The position numbers and the translations under genes were made by a program. The notes beneath the pieces are model-generated. The model was not told where the DNA came from and searched no databases. It saw nothing but the letters and a program-made list of their open reading frames with translations. From Candidatus Gastranaerophilales bacterium (lineage in GTDB: Bacteria; Cyanobacteriota; Vampirovibrionia; Gastranaerophilales; Gastranaerophilaceae): a stretch of DNA of 64,000 bases. How positions within the stretch are numbered: position 1 is the first letter of the stretch; each line of letters starts with the position of its first letter. Shown in pieces: positions 45,308 through 53,643 of the stretch. The stretch covers positions 744,001-808,000 of the forward strand of contig CALVBD010000001.1 of the NCBI GenBank assembly GCA_944325635.1. The letters are read 5' to 3'.

Positions 45308-46111
45308 TTACCTGCTATAAACTTCTCCCAGAAAATCCGTCCAGTAATCTTTTCCCTTTTCAGTAGGATGAGTATTTGTTAGTGCGTAATACGCGCAGGA
45401 TGTGTTTTTTGAAATGTCATTTGACGTATTTGAGCAGTATTCCTCTCCTACATTATTGAAATTTCCACAGCTGCCAGAAGCACTATTACATGTTGCAGGA
45501 TTATTTTTATGTTCTTGCCCGACGGGAATTACTCGTCCGTCTATAGTAAATATAAATGCAAAGTAATCTATTCCATAACGATTCGGTTTCTTTTGTCCAT
45601 TTATATCTACACAAATTACAGGGCCATTCTTTCCAGCCACAGGTGCGTCATTCAAAATCATTAATGCACCTGTCATATTATTCATAAATGCACTACTATC
45701 ACATAAAAAAGATGAATCTCGTCCGTCAACATTTGGACCGCCTGAATAACCGCTGCCATTTAAGTTTGACATTTTATACCATGGAACATAGTTCCCTTCC
45801 TCATCACTAGAACCCTGACCGCTGGAAGTTAACTTTTTAGCCCCCTTATAGTAAGCAAATATTTTAGAAGCCTGCTCCGCTGTAATACCGGCGTTGCCCT
45901 TATCATTATTAATATATTCCGGAACTGAAACGCCATAATCAGCTTTAAACAGCATTGCCGCCTGATTTAACTCAGAATACGTTTTTAAAAACGCGGTATG
46001 AAGTTCTTTATTTCTTGTCTTATTAATAAGCGCAGGTAAAGTCATTGCGGCTACCACACCGATTATTCCTAAGGTTATCAACACTTCCGCTAATGTAAAT
46101 GCTTTTTTCAT
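45308..46111 (-). CDS. Prepilin-like protein, intact copy
   Basis: The 267-residue product starts MKKAFTLAEVLITLGIIGVV with a prepilin peptidase site (A/F) after a 4-residue leader and an N-methylation-type helix. The mature globular part has NNDKGNAGITAEQASKIFAYYKGAKKL, ICVDINGQKKPNRYGIDYF, IPVGQEHKN and the Cys cluster. Its last ~200 coding bases are almost identical to those of the gene at 43612. A regulator starts ~100 bases upstream on the other strand. Probably a minor pilin or pseudopilin-like surface subunit. Confidence 0.85.
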   Translation of the reverse strand: MKKAFTLAEVLITLGIIGVVAAMTLPALINKTRNKELHTAFLKTYSELNQAAMLFKADYGVSVPEYINNDKGNAGITAEQASKIFAYYKGAKKLTSSGQGSSDEEGNYVPWYKMSNLNGSGYSGGPNVDGRDSSFLCDSSAFMNNMTGALMILNDAPVAGKNGPVICVDINGQKKPNRYGIDYFAFIFTIDGRVIPVGQEHKNNPATCNSASGSCGNFNNVGEEYCSNTSNDISKNTSCAYYALTNTHPTEKGKDYWTDFLGEVYSR

Positions 46112-46151
46112 CCGGTAACCTCTCCTATTCTACATTTATTTTTACATGTTT

Positions 46152-46169
46152 ACTTGTAATAATACAAGT
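46152..46169. promoter_or_regulatory. Operator-like palindrome between prepilin and XRE regulator
   Basis: ACTTGTA (46152-46158), spacer ATAA, TACAAGT (46163-46169): a perfect dyad located in the divergent promoter region of 45308 and 46215, as expected of a site for the encoded regulator. Confidence 0.65.
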
Positions 46170-46214
46170 TTACATATTAGAAGCCCTGTTGTCAAGCAGG
46201 TAGAATGTAATATT

Positions 46215-46433
46215 ATGCAGGATGAACTTTTATTCAAATTAGGACAAAGTATAAGATATTTAAGATTAAAACGAGGGTTGTCGCAGGAAGAGTTAGGATT
46301 TAAGTCTGATTTAAGCACAAATTCTGTGAGTTCTATTGAACGCGGTGCATATAATTTTAAAATTAAAACGCTGTATAAGATTGCAGATGCACTTAATGTC
46401 GATGTTATGGAAATTATAAATTGTAAGTTTTAA
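46215..46433 (+). CDS. Small XRE-family regulator
   Basis: The ATG at 46215 gives 72 residues. The XRE helix-turn-helix spans FKLGQSIRYLRLKRGLSQEELGFKSDLSTNSVSSIERGAYNFKIKTLYKIADALNVDVMEI. There is no effector domain, so it is a bare DNA-binding protein. It is divergent from the prepilin at 45308 with a palindrome between the genes; control of the prepilin and of itself is a fair inference. A bidirectional terminator follows. Confidence 0.88.
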   Translation: MQDELLFKLGQSIRYLRLKRGLSQEELGFKSDLSTNSVSSIERGAYNFKIKTLYKIADALNVDVMEIINCKF

Positions 46434-46470
46434 AAAAAAGACCGCCGTTTTTAAAAGGCGGTCTTTTTTT
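46432..46470. terminator. Bidirectional terminator
   Basis: AAAAAAAAGACCGCC and GGCGGTCTTTTTTT around a short loop; it serves the XRE gene and the convergent acyl-CoA synthetase. Confidence 0.92.
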
Positions 46471-46490
46471 ATATTTAACCTAATCAAAGA

Positions 46491-48650
46491 TTAACGGCAG
46501 AGAGAGCATTCTCCGCAAGAACATCCGAGAGCTTCTTTAGCTTCGTCTACTCTTACTTTGATACGTCCGTCTACTGCGATACCTTCGCCTGTTGTTTCAG
46601 AGATTAACAGAGGGTTGATATCAAGTTCGTCAATGAATTTAAAATCGCTTACCAGTTGAGATAATCTCAACAAGGTTTCTTTGATTTGATCCATTTGAGC
46701 AGGTTTTGTACCTCTTGCACCTTCAAGCAGTTTGTATGCTTTAACTGATTTAATCATTTCTTCAGCATCAATATCTGTTAATGGAGCAATTCTGAAGGTT
46801 ACGTCTTTCATAACTTCAACGAATACGCCGCCTAATCCGAACATCATCATAGGACCATACTGAGGGTCTGTTGCGATACCGCAAACCATTTCACGGTTAC
46901 CTTTAACCATTTCCTGAATGATTACGCCTTCAAGACCTTCGAGCAAGCCTTTTGCTTCAAGTCTTTCAAGCAGGCCTTTGTATTCTTTTCTCAACTGTTC
47001 TTCAGATTTGATATTAACAACAACACCGCCGACATCGGTTTTGTGGGATGTAGTTTTAGAAGTCATTTTCATAACTACAGGGTAGCCGATAGAGTTACCG
47101 AGTTCAACAACTTCTTCTTCGTTAGTTGCAAGACCGTATTTGCAAGCGCGAATTCCGTAAGCCTGAAGAACGTCGATAGATTCAAGAGTTGTAAGCTGAG
47201 CTCTGCCTTCTGAGAGGGATTTTTTAATAATGCTTTCAACTTTAGCTCTGTCAACATCGTAGCAAGGAATTTTTCCTTCCGGTCTTTCCATCCAGAGTCT
47301 CTGCTGGTTCAATCTGTTCAAACCGTCGGCAGCCTGTTCTGCATACATAAAGAATGGCATATTAACATTCATATCAGACAGTTTTGAGAAGAACTCGTTA
47401 GTTGTCATAAATACGCCGACAACAGGTTTTTGAGGATTTTTAGCTTTAATTTCCATCAAAGCTTTTGCTACATCAATATCTTTCAAGCCTAAGAACGGAA
47501 GATAGATTGTAATAATCATATCAACATTTTCATCGGCGATAACTGTTTCAAGAGTTTGTTTGTAATGTTCGATAGGAGCTGACGCAATCATATCGATAGG
47601 GTTTTTAACAGATGCAGCTGATGGCAGGAAGCTTCTCAATTTTTCTTTTGTAGCGTCCGAAATTTTAGCCATCTGCATACCGTATTCACAAACAGCGTCG
47701 GTTGCCATAATACCAGGGCCGCCTGAGTTTGTGATGATTGCAACTCTGTCACCTTTCGGGATTGGGCAGTTAGCAAAAACTTTTGCAGTTTCAAAGAGGT
47801 TCTGCAAAGAGAATTCTCTGATTACGCCTGACTGTTTGAGCAAAGCGGCAGCAGCTTTATCTGCACCTGCAAGAGAACCTGTGTGAGAAGAAGCAGCAGA
47901 AGCACCTGCTGCAGAACGGCCTGCTTTCAATGCAAGGATAGGTTTTTTCTTACTTACACGAGAAGCTAATTTTCTAAAGTTAGCAGGGTTCTGGATTGAT
48001 TCCATGTAAAGCAAAATCTGCTGAACATCGTCATCATTTTCCCAGTATTCAATAGCTGTTTCAGCGTTAACATCAGCCTGGTTGCCGATTGAAATAAACT
48101 GAGCAAAACCGAGGTTGAGGTCTTTTAAGATATTCAAAATACCGCCGCCCAGTGCGCCTGATTGAGATACGAAACCGATGTTTCCTCTTTCCGGAAGAGA
48201 TTCAGCAAAACATCCGTCCATTCTGATATCAGGGTGAGTGTTTACAACGCCCAAGCAGTTAGGACCAACACATCTCATACCGTATTCTTTAATTTTTTCA
48301 ACTAACTGTTTTTCAAGTTCTGCGCCTTCTTTACCGGTTTCTTTGAAGCCTGCAGTGATTATACAAAGACCTTTGATACCCTTTTCGTGGCACTGGTCAA
48401 TTGTTGAAAGTACGAATTTAGCATTAACAACAATAATTGCCAGATCAACTTCACCTGGAACTTCAAGAACTGATGTGTAAGCCTGAAGTCCTTCGATAAT
48501 TCCGCCTTTAGGGTTTACAGGATAAATTTTACCGTTGAAATTGTATTCCTGTAATCTTTTCATAATATCAGAACCGATTGTATGTTCTTTTGTAGATGCA
48601 CCGATAACCGCAATTGATTTCGGTTTCATAATTTTGTCTAACAAAGTCAT
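46491..48650 (-). CDS. ADP-forming acyl-CoA (acetate--CoA) synthetase, fused alpha-beta
   Basis: The enzyme converts acetyl-CoA (or another acyl-CoA), ADP and phosphate to the acid, CoA and ATP, a fermentative energy step. The 719-residue protein fuses a CoA-binding domain (KSIAVIGASTKEHTIGSDIMKRL), ligase domain with the phosphohistidine-type SSHTGSLAGADK (about residue 256) and an ATP-grasp domain (GYPVVMKMTSKTTSHKTDVGG about residue 527; DINPLL near the end). It closes with CSCGECSLCR, an extra Cys-rich tail not needed for catalysis. The organic-acid preference is unknown. Confidence 0.93.
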   Translation of the reverse strand: MTLLDKIMKPKSIAVIGASTKEHTIGSDIMKRLQEYNFNGKIYPVNPKGGIIEGLQAYTSVLEVPGEVDLAIIVVNAKFVLSTIDQCHEKGIKGLCIITAGFKETGKEGAELEKQLVEKIKEYGMRCVGPNCLGVVNTHPDIRMDGCFAESLPERGNIGFVSQSGALGGGILNILKDLNLGFAQFISIGNQADVNAETAIEYWENDDDVQQILLYMESIQNPANFRKLASRVSKKKPILALKAGRSAAGASAASSHTGSLAGADKAAAALLKQSGVIREFSLQNLFETAKVFANCPIPKGDRVAIITNSGGPGIMATDAVCEYGMQMAKISDATKEKLRSFLPSAASVKNPIDMIASAPIEHYKQTLETVIADENVDMIITIYLPFLGLKDIDVAKALMEIKAKNPQKPVVGVFMTTNEFFSKLSDMNVNMPFFMYAEQAADGLNRLNQQRLWMERPEGKIPCYDVDRAKVESIIKKSLSEGRAQLTTLESIDVLQAYGIRACKYGLATNEEEVVELGNSIGYPVVMKMTSKTTSHKTDVGGVVVNIKSEEQLRKEYKGLLERLEAKGLLEGLEGVIIQEMVKGNREMVCGIATDPQYGPMMMFGLGGVFVEVMKDVTFRIAPLTDIDAEEMIKSVKAYKLLEGARGTKPAQMDQIKETLLRLSQLVSDFKFIDELDINPLLISETTGEGIAVDGRIKVRVDEAKEALGCSCGECSLCR

Positions 48651-48679
48651 TTTTTCTGTCCTTTCTTTTTTCTTCTTAT

Positions 48680-49066
48680 TTATTCTTCGTCAGTTATTAT
48701 TTCAAATAGTTTTTTGCCTAAATTATTGAAAAAAACTTTACTTTTTTCGGTAAAAGTAGCGGGATAAAGAGTTTCATACTTATTCACAGCCTCGTGAACA
48801 GCGTCAGTTATAACAGCAGGTTTTTGAGAGAGTCTGTGAACTAGAACTGTATATTTTTTATCTTCTTTTCCGAAATCGTTATGGGCAACAATTGAAAGAA
48901 AATCACCTTTTACCGGATTTTCAATTGCAAGGCTGAAGGGTTTATTTCCCAAATTTATATCTTTTAAGGAATTTTTAATAGTTTTTTCCAATGCTGGATT
49001 CAGGTTGCTGCGAATAAAAACTCCGCCTTTAAAATTTTGAGTGTTAGAAATGTTTTGTACGCGCAT
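48680..49066 (-). CDS. Lineage-type protein with an F-K-G N-terminal tag
   Basis: The 128-residue product starts MRVQNISNTQNFKGGVFIRS. The rest (SLKDINLGNKPFSLAIENPVKGDFLSIVAHNDF, KKYTVLVHRLSQKPAVITDAVHEAVNKYETLYPATF) looks like a small alpha/beta domain without known motifs. It lies between the acyl-CoA synthetase and a radical SAM gene on the same strand. Function unknown. Confidence 0.65.
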   Translation of the reverse strand: MRVQNISNTQNFKGGVFIRSNLNPALEKTIKNSLKDINLGNKPFSLAIENPVKGDFLSIVAHNDFGKEDKKYTVLVHRLSQKPAVITDAVHEAVNKYETLYPATFTEKSKVFFNNLGKKLFEIITDEE

Positions 49067-49088
49067 AAAAATTATATCCTTTCTGACT

Positions 49089-49730
49089 TTAGTAACCGTT
49101 TACAATCCACTCTCTCACTCTGAATTTTGCGCCGAGATTCTGCGCAATTTTTTCGCAAGCCACAAGGTCAAGATTTCGACCTTTATAGCCTTCCACAACA
49201 CTTGCAACAACGGAGATATTCTCATCCGCGCAAGCTTTTATGAACTTTTTAACCTCTTCATAAGCTTCATCAAACTTCGGCTTAGAAAGTTCGTTATATT
49301 CCTCTTTTGTTGCACCGTTTAGACTTACTGAAAATTCATCAACAAGCCCTTTCAATTCCGGCACAAGATTTCTCTTATAAACGAAATTTGCATGCCCGTT
49401 TGTATTAACACGAATTTTCACCTCAGGGTAATTATTTTTAATATATTGTGCAACTTCTTTTAACTCATCAAACTTAAGCATTGGTTCACCATAGCCACAA
49501 AAAACGGTTTCAGTGAATGGTGAGGCGTGACGGGTGAGGGGTTCATTATAAATCTTTTCATACTGTTCAATGACATCCGAAGAGGTAGAATTTTCGTCAT
49601 CAAGCCAGAGTTCCTGCCCCTTAACGTCGCTTTTATCTTTTCTCAGGCAAAAGATACAGTCATTCGTGCATCTGTTTGTCAAATTAATGTAAATTTTTCC
49701 GTCTAATGTATAAACTAAAACGTTTGACAT
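49089..49730 (-). CDS. TatD-associated-type radical SAM protein
   Basis: The 213-residue protein has the cluster motif in YINLTNRCTNDCIFCLRKDK (C-x3-C-x2-C, about residue 21), then FCGYGEPMLKFDELKEVAQYIK (GGEP-like SAM site) and KIRVNTNGHANFV, DEFSVSLNGATKEEYNELSKP. This short form resembles the TIGR04038 group often encoded with TatD DNases; no tatD is in the window. The substrate is unknown. Confidence 0.85.
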   Translation of the reverse strand: MSNVLVYTLDGKIYINLTNRCTNDCIFCLRKDKSDVKGQELWLDDENSTSSDVIEQYEKIYNEPLTRHASPFTETVFCGYGEPMLKFDELKEVAQYIKNNYPEVKIRVNTNGHANFVYKRNLVPELKGLVDEFSVSLNGATKEEYNELSKPKFDEAYEEVKKFIKACADENISVVASVVEGYKGRNLDLVACEKIAQNLGAKFRVREWIVNGY

Positions 49731-49782
49731 GTCTTGCCTTTCCTCTAAAATTATCTCACAGGCAATTTATTTTTACAAGCGA

Positions 49783-50016
49783 TTATTCTTCAATGTATAA
49801 CAATTTGTTTATATCAACATTCAAAACTTTAGCAAGTTCAAGAATTTTCCCGAGAGACATATTTATCCTGCCGGTCTCAATTCTTGCCAGATATGTCAGA
49901 TGAATGTTCATCATTTCGGAAAGCTGCTCTTGTGTCAGCCCTTTTTTCATCCTTGCAAACTTTACATTCATACCGAACTTTTTCAAAAGTTCTTCCTTAG
50001 TCATATCTAAATTCAT
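49783..50016 (-). CDS. Small XRE-family regulator
   Basis: 77 residues, an XRE domain only: FGMNVKFARMKKGLTQEQLSEMMNIHLTYLARIETGRINMSLGKILELAKVLNVDINKL. It is transcribed away from the prepilin gene at 50109 with a long A/T palindrome in the shared promoter, as in the pair at 45308-46433. The two regulators are alike in size but clearly differ in the recognition helix, so they may recognise different operators. Confidence 0.88.
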   Translation of the reverse strand: MNLDMTKEELLKKFGMNVKFARMKKGLTQEQLSEMMNIHLTYLARIETGRINMSLGKILELAKVLNVDINKLLYIEE

Positions 50017-50050
50017 ATACTTATATGTATAATAATTGACAGATTTTATA

Positions 50051-50092
50051 TATAGATATATAATGATATTATAATGGATAAATATATCTATA
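50051..50092. promoter_or_regulatory. Palindrome in the second regulator/prepilin promoter region
   Basis: TATAGATATAT (50051-50061) and its exact complement ATATATCTATA (50082-50092), 20-base spacer, just before the prepilin's AAGGTGG ribosome site. Pure A/T/C/G-poor sequence makes chance pairing easier, so confidence is moderate. Confidence 0.5.
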
Positions 50093-50108
50093 ATTCACAA
50101 GGTGGTTT

Positions 50109-50849
50109 ATGAGAAAGTTTGGGTTTACGTTAGCGGAAGTTCTTATTACACTCGGGATTATTGGAGTTGTTGCAGCAATGACACTGCCAGGACTTATGCA
50201 AAGCTGGAACGATAAAGCCAGTGTCACTAAAGTTAAAAAAGCTTATTCTCTCCTCAATCAGGCATACTTGATGTCAAAAGAACAAAACGGTCCTGTCAGC
50301 GAATGGGAGGTGACTACCCCAAAAGACTTAACCCGATACTTTACTCCGTACATTAAAAATATTAGAATTTGTACAGATAAAGAAAAGGACTGCAGTTCCA
50401 GACAAACTTATGACCTAACAGGAAAATCTTACACTAACAATCTTCAATATTATGCATTTATAGATGCCGGTGGAATGGCATATACTTTTGCTTCTGGAAT
50501 CGTTTCCATGGCTGAAGCCGAAAAATATGGAGGAAGCCGCAACTTAAATGAAACAACCCCACACCAAATTAATATGTATCAGGTTATTGTAAACATAGAC
50601 AACAAAGGGGTACTCCGCTGGGGAATTAACACATTTATATTTTTTATAACCGATAAAGGAATAGTTCCTTATGGAGTGATAGGTTGGAGCAAACAAAAGA
50701 TGTGTGATCCGACCACACCATCCTCTTCTCCCGGCTGGTGGAACGGAATGGGCTGTGCGGGATGGGTTATCTCGGAAGGCAATATGGATTACGTTAAATG
50801 CACCAAAGGAAATAAAAAATATTGCGAACGAGGGAATTACAATCCTTAA
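50109..50849 (+). CDS. Prepilin-like protein with its own regulator
   Basis: The 246-residue product begins MRKFGFTLAEVLITLGIIGVV (G/F cleavage site after a short leader) with the conserved first helix. Globular features: PVSEWEVTTPKDLTRYF, IRICTDKEKDCSSRQTYDL, IVNIDNKGVLRWGINTFIFFI and a Cys-containing end (MGCAGWVISEGNMDYVKCTKGNKKYCERGNYNP), also seen in the frameshifted copy at 6657 (ANWFLEKGNKDYLKCKDL). It abuts the convergent gene's stop. It is probably a minor pilin-like subunit. Confidence 0.85.
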   Translation: MRKFGFTLAEVLITLGIIGVVAAMTLPGLMQSWNDKASVTKVKKAYSLLNQAYLMSKEQNGPVSEWEVTTPKDLTRYFTPYIKNIRICTDKEKDCSSRQTYDLTGKSYTNNLQYYAFIDAGGMAYTFASGIVSMAEAEKYGGSRNLNETTPHQINMYQVIVNIDNKGVLRWGINTFIFFITDKGIVPYGVIGWSKQKMCDPTTPSSSPGWWNGMGCAGWVISEGNMDYVKCTKGNKKYCERGNYNP

Positions 50850-52457
50850 CTATTTTTTCTTCTCGTTTGAGTAGTCTGCGGTTCCAGGGAAGGCATTGCT
50901 GCCGGTTACTTTTCGAGTAATCCAGTATTGGATTTTCGGGATAAATGTCGATAAGAATGCTGCGGATATTGCAAATCCGATACCCCAGTTGATTGCATTT
51001 TTGATATAGTTTTCGCGTCCGACTTTCTTCAACAAATCTTTTGTTATTTCGCCGCCTTTTGCTTTCTTAATTATTGTATCTATATAAGACTCAATTTCTT
51101 TCTGCTTTTTAACTATTGTGTCTTTTGAAATAAACGACAATTCTTTATCAAATACAGAGTCGCTCATTTTTCCGGTGAATAGGTTCTGGTCAGAAGTTGA
51201 ACATCTGAATACGTTTTTCAAGAATTCAGGCATATTAATTGCACCATCGGTAAAGATATCAAGAACCTGTTTTTCCGATAGTATAGCTTTGCCTGCGAGT
51301 TTTGGCTGCAGTTCAGACATGCCTCTGGCTGTCTTTTCAAATTTCGTAATATCAGCCTCAGGATATTTAGCCTTAACTTCCGGCAGAAGTTTTATAAAGT
51401 CATCCAAATCCATTGCGCCGTTATTTTCTCGCAAAGCTTTTGAAATAGACGGAATTATATATGCTTTATTATCAGGGTTGCCTAGAACGACGGCTCTGAA
51501 ATCTTCAATCTTCATTGCTCCGCCATTGGCTTTTGCATTCAAGACTTCCGTCAGATGATCATTAACCTGTTTTGCTGCAACAGGGTCAAGTCTTGTGGAT
51601 TTGCCATCCTCAAGTTTATTCAGAAGCATTGCAATAACAGGCATATTGAACATATAGAAGTAACTCGATGAAATATCGCGGAAAAGAACTTCCGTACGTT
51701 CGTGAGAGTTTCTTGCACAAACGCCTCTGCCTATCCATACGCCCATATCAGTTGATAACAACTGGTATTTTGGATTGTTTTCAAAACTATAAGCTAATGA
51801 CATCAAAGTCTGCGGTGATATTGCACCAAATGAAACATCTTTGGATTTTTTGTCGTTATTTATAAACGCATCCATTGATGTTTTTTGAGTTGCGTTATTT
51901 GCAGCCGGTTTAGTTTGTTCTTTTTGCGACTGAACTTTTTCAGGCGCCGCACTTTGTTTTTTCATTATGTATTTTGTTATGCCCTGATTTACCTTCGGTA
52001 AGACAAAACCCACAAGACAGTTTGCCAGAACTATACTTGTTATTACTTTACCAAACTTATAACCTGCAATAATTTTTTCAGCTTTTTCAGGTTTAAATTT
52101 CAAATCATTAGCAAATTTCTTCAGGTAATTTTTTACCGGATTACGAACGGCATCTTTACCTGTATCAAAATTTGTTTCAGGAAGTTTATAAATCTTTTTG
52201 CCGACAAATCTGTCAATCAAACTGTTAAACAGAGGAACACCGCTGAACCAGAAAGCCGCACCAATCATCTCTTCTGTAAGACGTTCTCTGGCTTCCGTAA
52301 ATCCGCCGCGCTGGTATGCCTGATAAGTTCTTCCGGCCTCTACAAATGCTTCCAGCAAAATAACCGGCACAATAGATCGGCTCGCCAACCCTTTTACAAA
52401 TTTTCTTCCGTAACTAAAGTCTTTTAATGTCTGATTTGGTGTTACTTTTATTTCCAT
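50850..52457 (-). CDS. Large lineage-type membrane protein
   Basis: The 535-residue protein begins MEIKVTPNQTLKDFSYGRKF, another short tag-like start. Hydrophobic or amphipathic segments lie about residues 68-90 (EEMIGAAFWFSGVPLFNSLI), 150-172 (FGKVITSIVLANCLVGFVLP) and near the end (AINWGIGFAISAAFLSTFIP). The middle has SFENNPKYQLLSTDMGVWIGRGVCARNSHERTEVLFRDISSSYF. No domain was recognised. A possible topology is three membrane spans with a large soluble loop. Confidence 0.7.
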   Translation of the reverse strand: MEIKVTPNQTLKDFSYGRKFVKGLASRSIVPVILLEAFVEAGRTYQAYQRGGFTEARERLTEEMIGAAFWFSGVPLFNSLIDRFVGKKIYKLPETNFDTGKDAVRNPVKNYLKKFANDLKFKPEKAEKIIAGYKFGKVITSIVLANCLVGFVLPKVNQGITKYIMKKQSAAPEKVQSQKEQTKPAANNATQKTSMDAFINNDKKSKDVSFGAISPQTLMSLAYSFENNPKYQLLSTDMGVWIGRGVCARNSHERTEVLFRDISSSYFYMFNMPVIAMLLNKLEDGKSTRLDPVAAKQVNDHLTEVLNAKANGGAMKIEDFRAVVLGNPDNKAYIIPSISKALRENNGAMDLDDFIKLLPEVKAKYPEADITKFEKTARGMSELQPKLAGKAILSEKQVLDIFTDGAINMPEFLKNVFRCSTSDQNLFTGKMSDSVFDKELSFISKDTIVKKQKEIESYIDTIIKKAKGGEITKDLLKKVGRENYIKNAINWGIGFAISAAFLSTFIPKIQYWITRKVTGSNAFPGTADYSNEKKK

Positions 52458-52790
52458 AAAATTACTTTCGGCTAATCAGGTGCCATACACACACCACGAA
52501 CAAATTATTTAATAATGCTGAAAAAAATTTTTTGCCTAATGCTGAATATTTTTTAACTTTTTGTTACACACAACAACAAGTTAAATCTTTAATAGACATA
52601 TAGTTTTTGGTTCAAGAGTATCTGTGTTTGTTTTCGAAACGATAGCGTGAGCATGTGCGGAAGCGTGTTGAGAAAATAAATACTGATACACTTATAAAAA
52701 TCTCTTTTTAAGAATTGTTAAATTTTAACGCCTATATAACAATGTTTTTTATTCAGTGTTTTTGATACAATTGAAGTGAAGGTGATATAA
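52458..52790. other. Intergenic region with an imperfect inverted repeat
   Basis: 333 bases with no gene, between divergent transcription units. GTATCTGTGTTTGTTTTC (52618-52635) and the complement-like 52672-52689 match at 15 of 18 positions around 36 bases that contain CGATAGCGTGAGC, a fragment reminiscent of the CGATAGCGAGC part of elements E1 and E2. Promoters of both flanking genes should also be here. Confidence 0.45.
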
Positions 52791-53588
52791 ATGCCAATTA
52801 ATATTAATAGTGTAAATAATTATAATCCGTCGTTTCAACATAATCATAATAACAAATCGTCACAACCTGAAGACAAATGTTTAAAAAGAGCTGTGATTGC
52901 AGCGTCTGCACTTGGGGTCGGAACAGCTTACACGATAATCGCAAAAAAACAGGGATTTTCAATAAATCCGTCAAAAATTTTAAAAACCCCGATTAAGGAT
53001 TGGGCGCTTATAAAACTTTTCGATAAAAAACATCCTGAAAGAAAATTGATAAAACTCGAAGAATGGGAAATCCTAGGACTTGCCGCAGGTTCAATCGCGG
53101 GCGGGCTTACTGCAGGCACCCTCCTCGATAAAAAATCAAACAAAAAAGCTAAAATCAGAGAAGCCGTAAACCAGTTCTTAGGTAACGTTTGTGTTCCTGT
53201 GGCATTTGTGAAAACCGCGGCAGTATTATATGACAAAAATAAACGCCTTATTTTAAGCCATGTTCCGCAAATCAAGGGGGATGGCAAAACAGTTAAAGTT
53301 ATAAACAAAAGCCTAAAATGCATACCATCTGCTGTAATGACACTTATTGCATTAGGCGCCGGAATTGTGAGCGGAAATAAAGTTTCAAATTTTCTGAACG
53401 AACAAGTTTTCCATAAAAAAGTGGAAAGACATATCAAAAAAACCGACTTTGCCCCTCATGTTGATGATATAGGTATGGCAGTTTCTTTAATGGCTGATAA
53501 GACAAAAGTTTCAAGCGCAATAACAAATACAGTGCCATTATTCCTTTGTGTTCCGGGTATTCAGGCAGGAATGGCTCAGGAAAAATAA
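52791..53588 (+). CDS. Lineage-type membrane protein of unknown function
   Basis: The 265-residue protein starts MPININSVNNYNPSFQHNHNN, an N-tag variant. Several Gly/Ala-rich hydrophobic stretches (AVIAASALGVGTAYTIIA; ILGLAAGSIAGGLTAGTLL; VCVPVAFVKTAAVLY; AVMTLIALGAGIVSGN) suggest four short membrane segments or hairpins with basic loops. AAGGTG lies before the ATG and a strong terminator follows. No known family. Confidence 0.65.
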   Translation: MPININSVNNYNPSFQHNHNNKSSQPEDKCLKRAVIAASALGVGTAYTIIAKKQGFSINPSKILKTPIKDWALIKLFDKKHPERKLIKLEEWEILGLAAGSIAGGLTAGTLLDKKSNKKAKIREAVNQFLGNVCVPVAFVKTAAVLYDKNKRLILSHVPQIKGDGKTVKVINKSLKCIPSAVMTLIALGAGIVSGNKVSNFLNEQVFHKKVERHIKKTDFAPHVDDIGMAVSLMADKTKVSSAITNTVPLFLCVPGIQAGMAQEK

Positions 53589-53601
53589 TCATAAAGTTAA
53601 C

Positions 53602-53636
53602 AAAAAAGCCTGCAGTCGGAGGATTGCAGGCTTTTT
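53602..53636. terminator. Bidirectional terminator
   Basis: AAAAAAGCCTGCA pairs with TGCAGGCTTTTT; it separates the membrane-protein gene from the convergent GH77 gene. Confidence 0.88.
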
Positions 53637-53643
53637 ACTTTAT

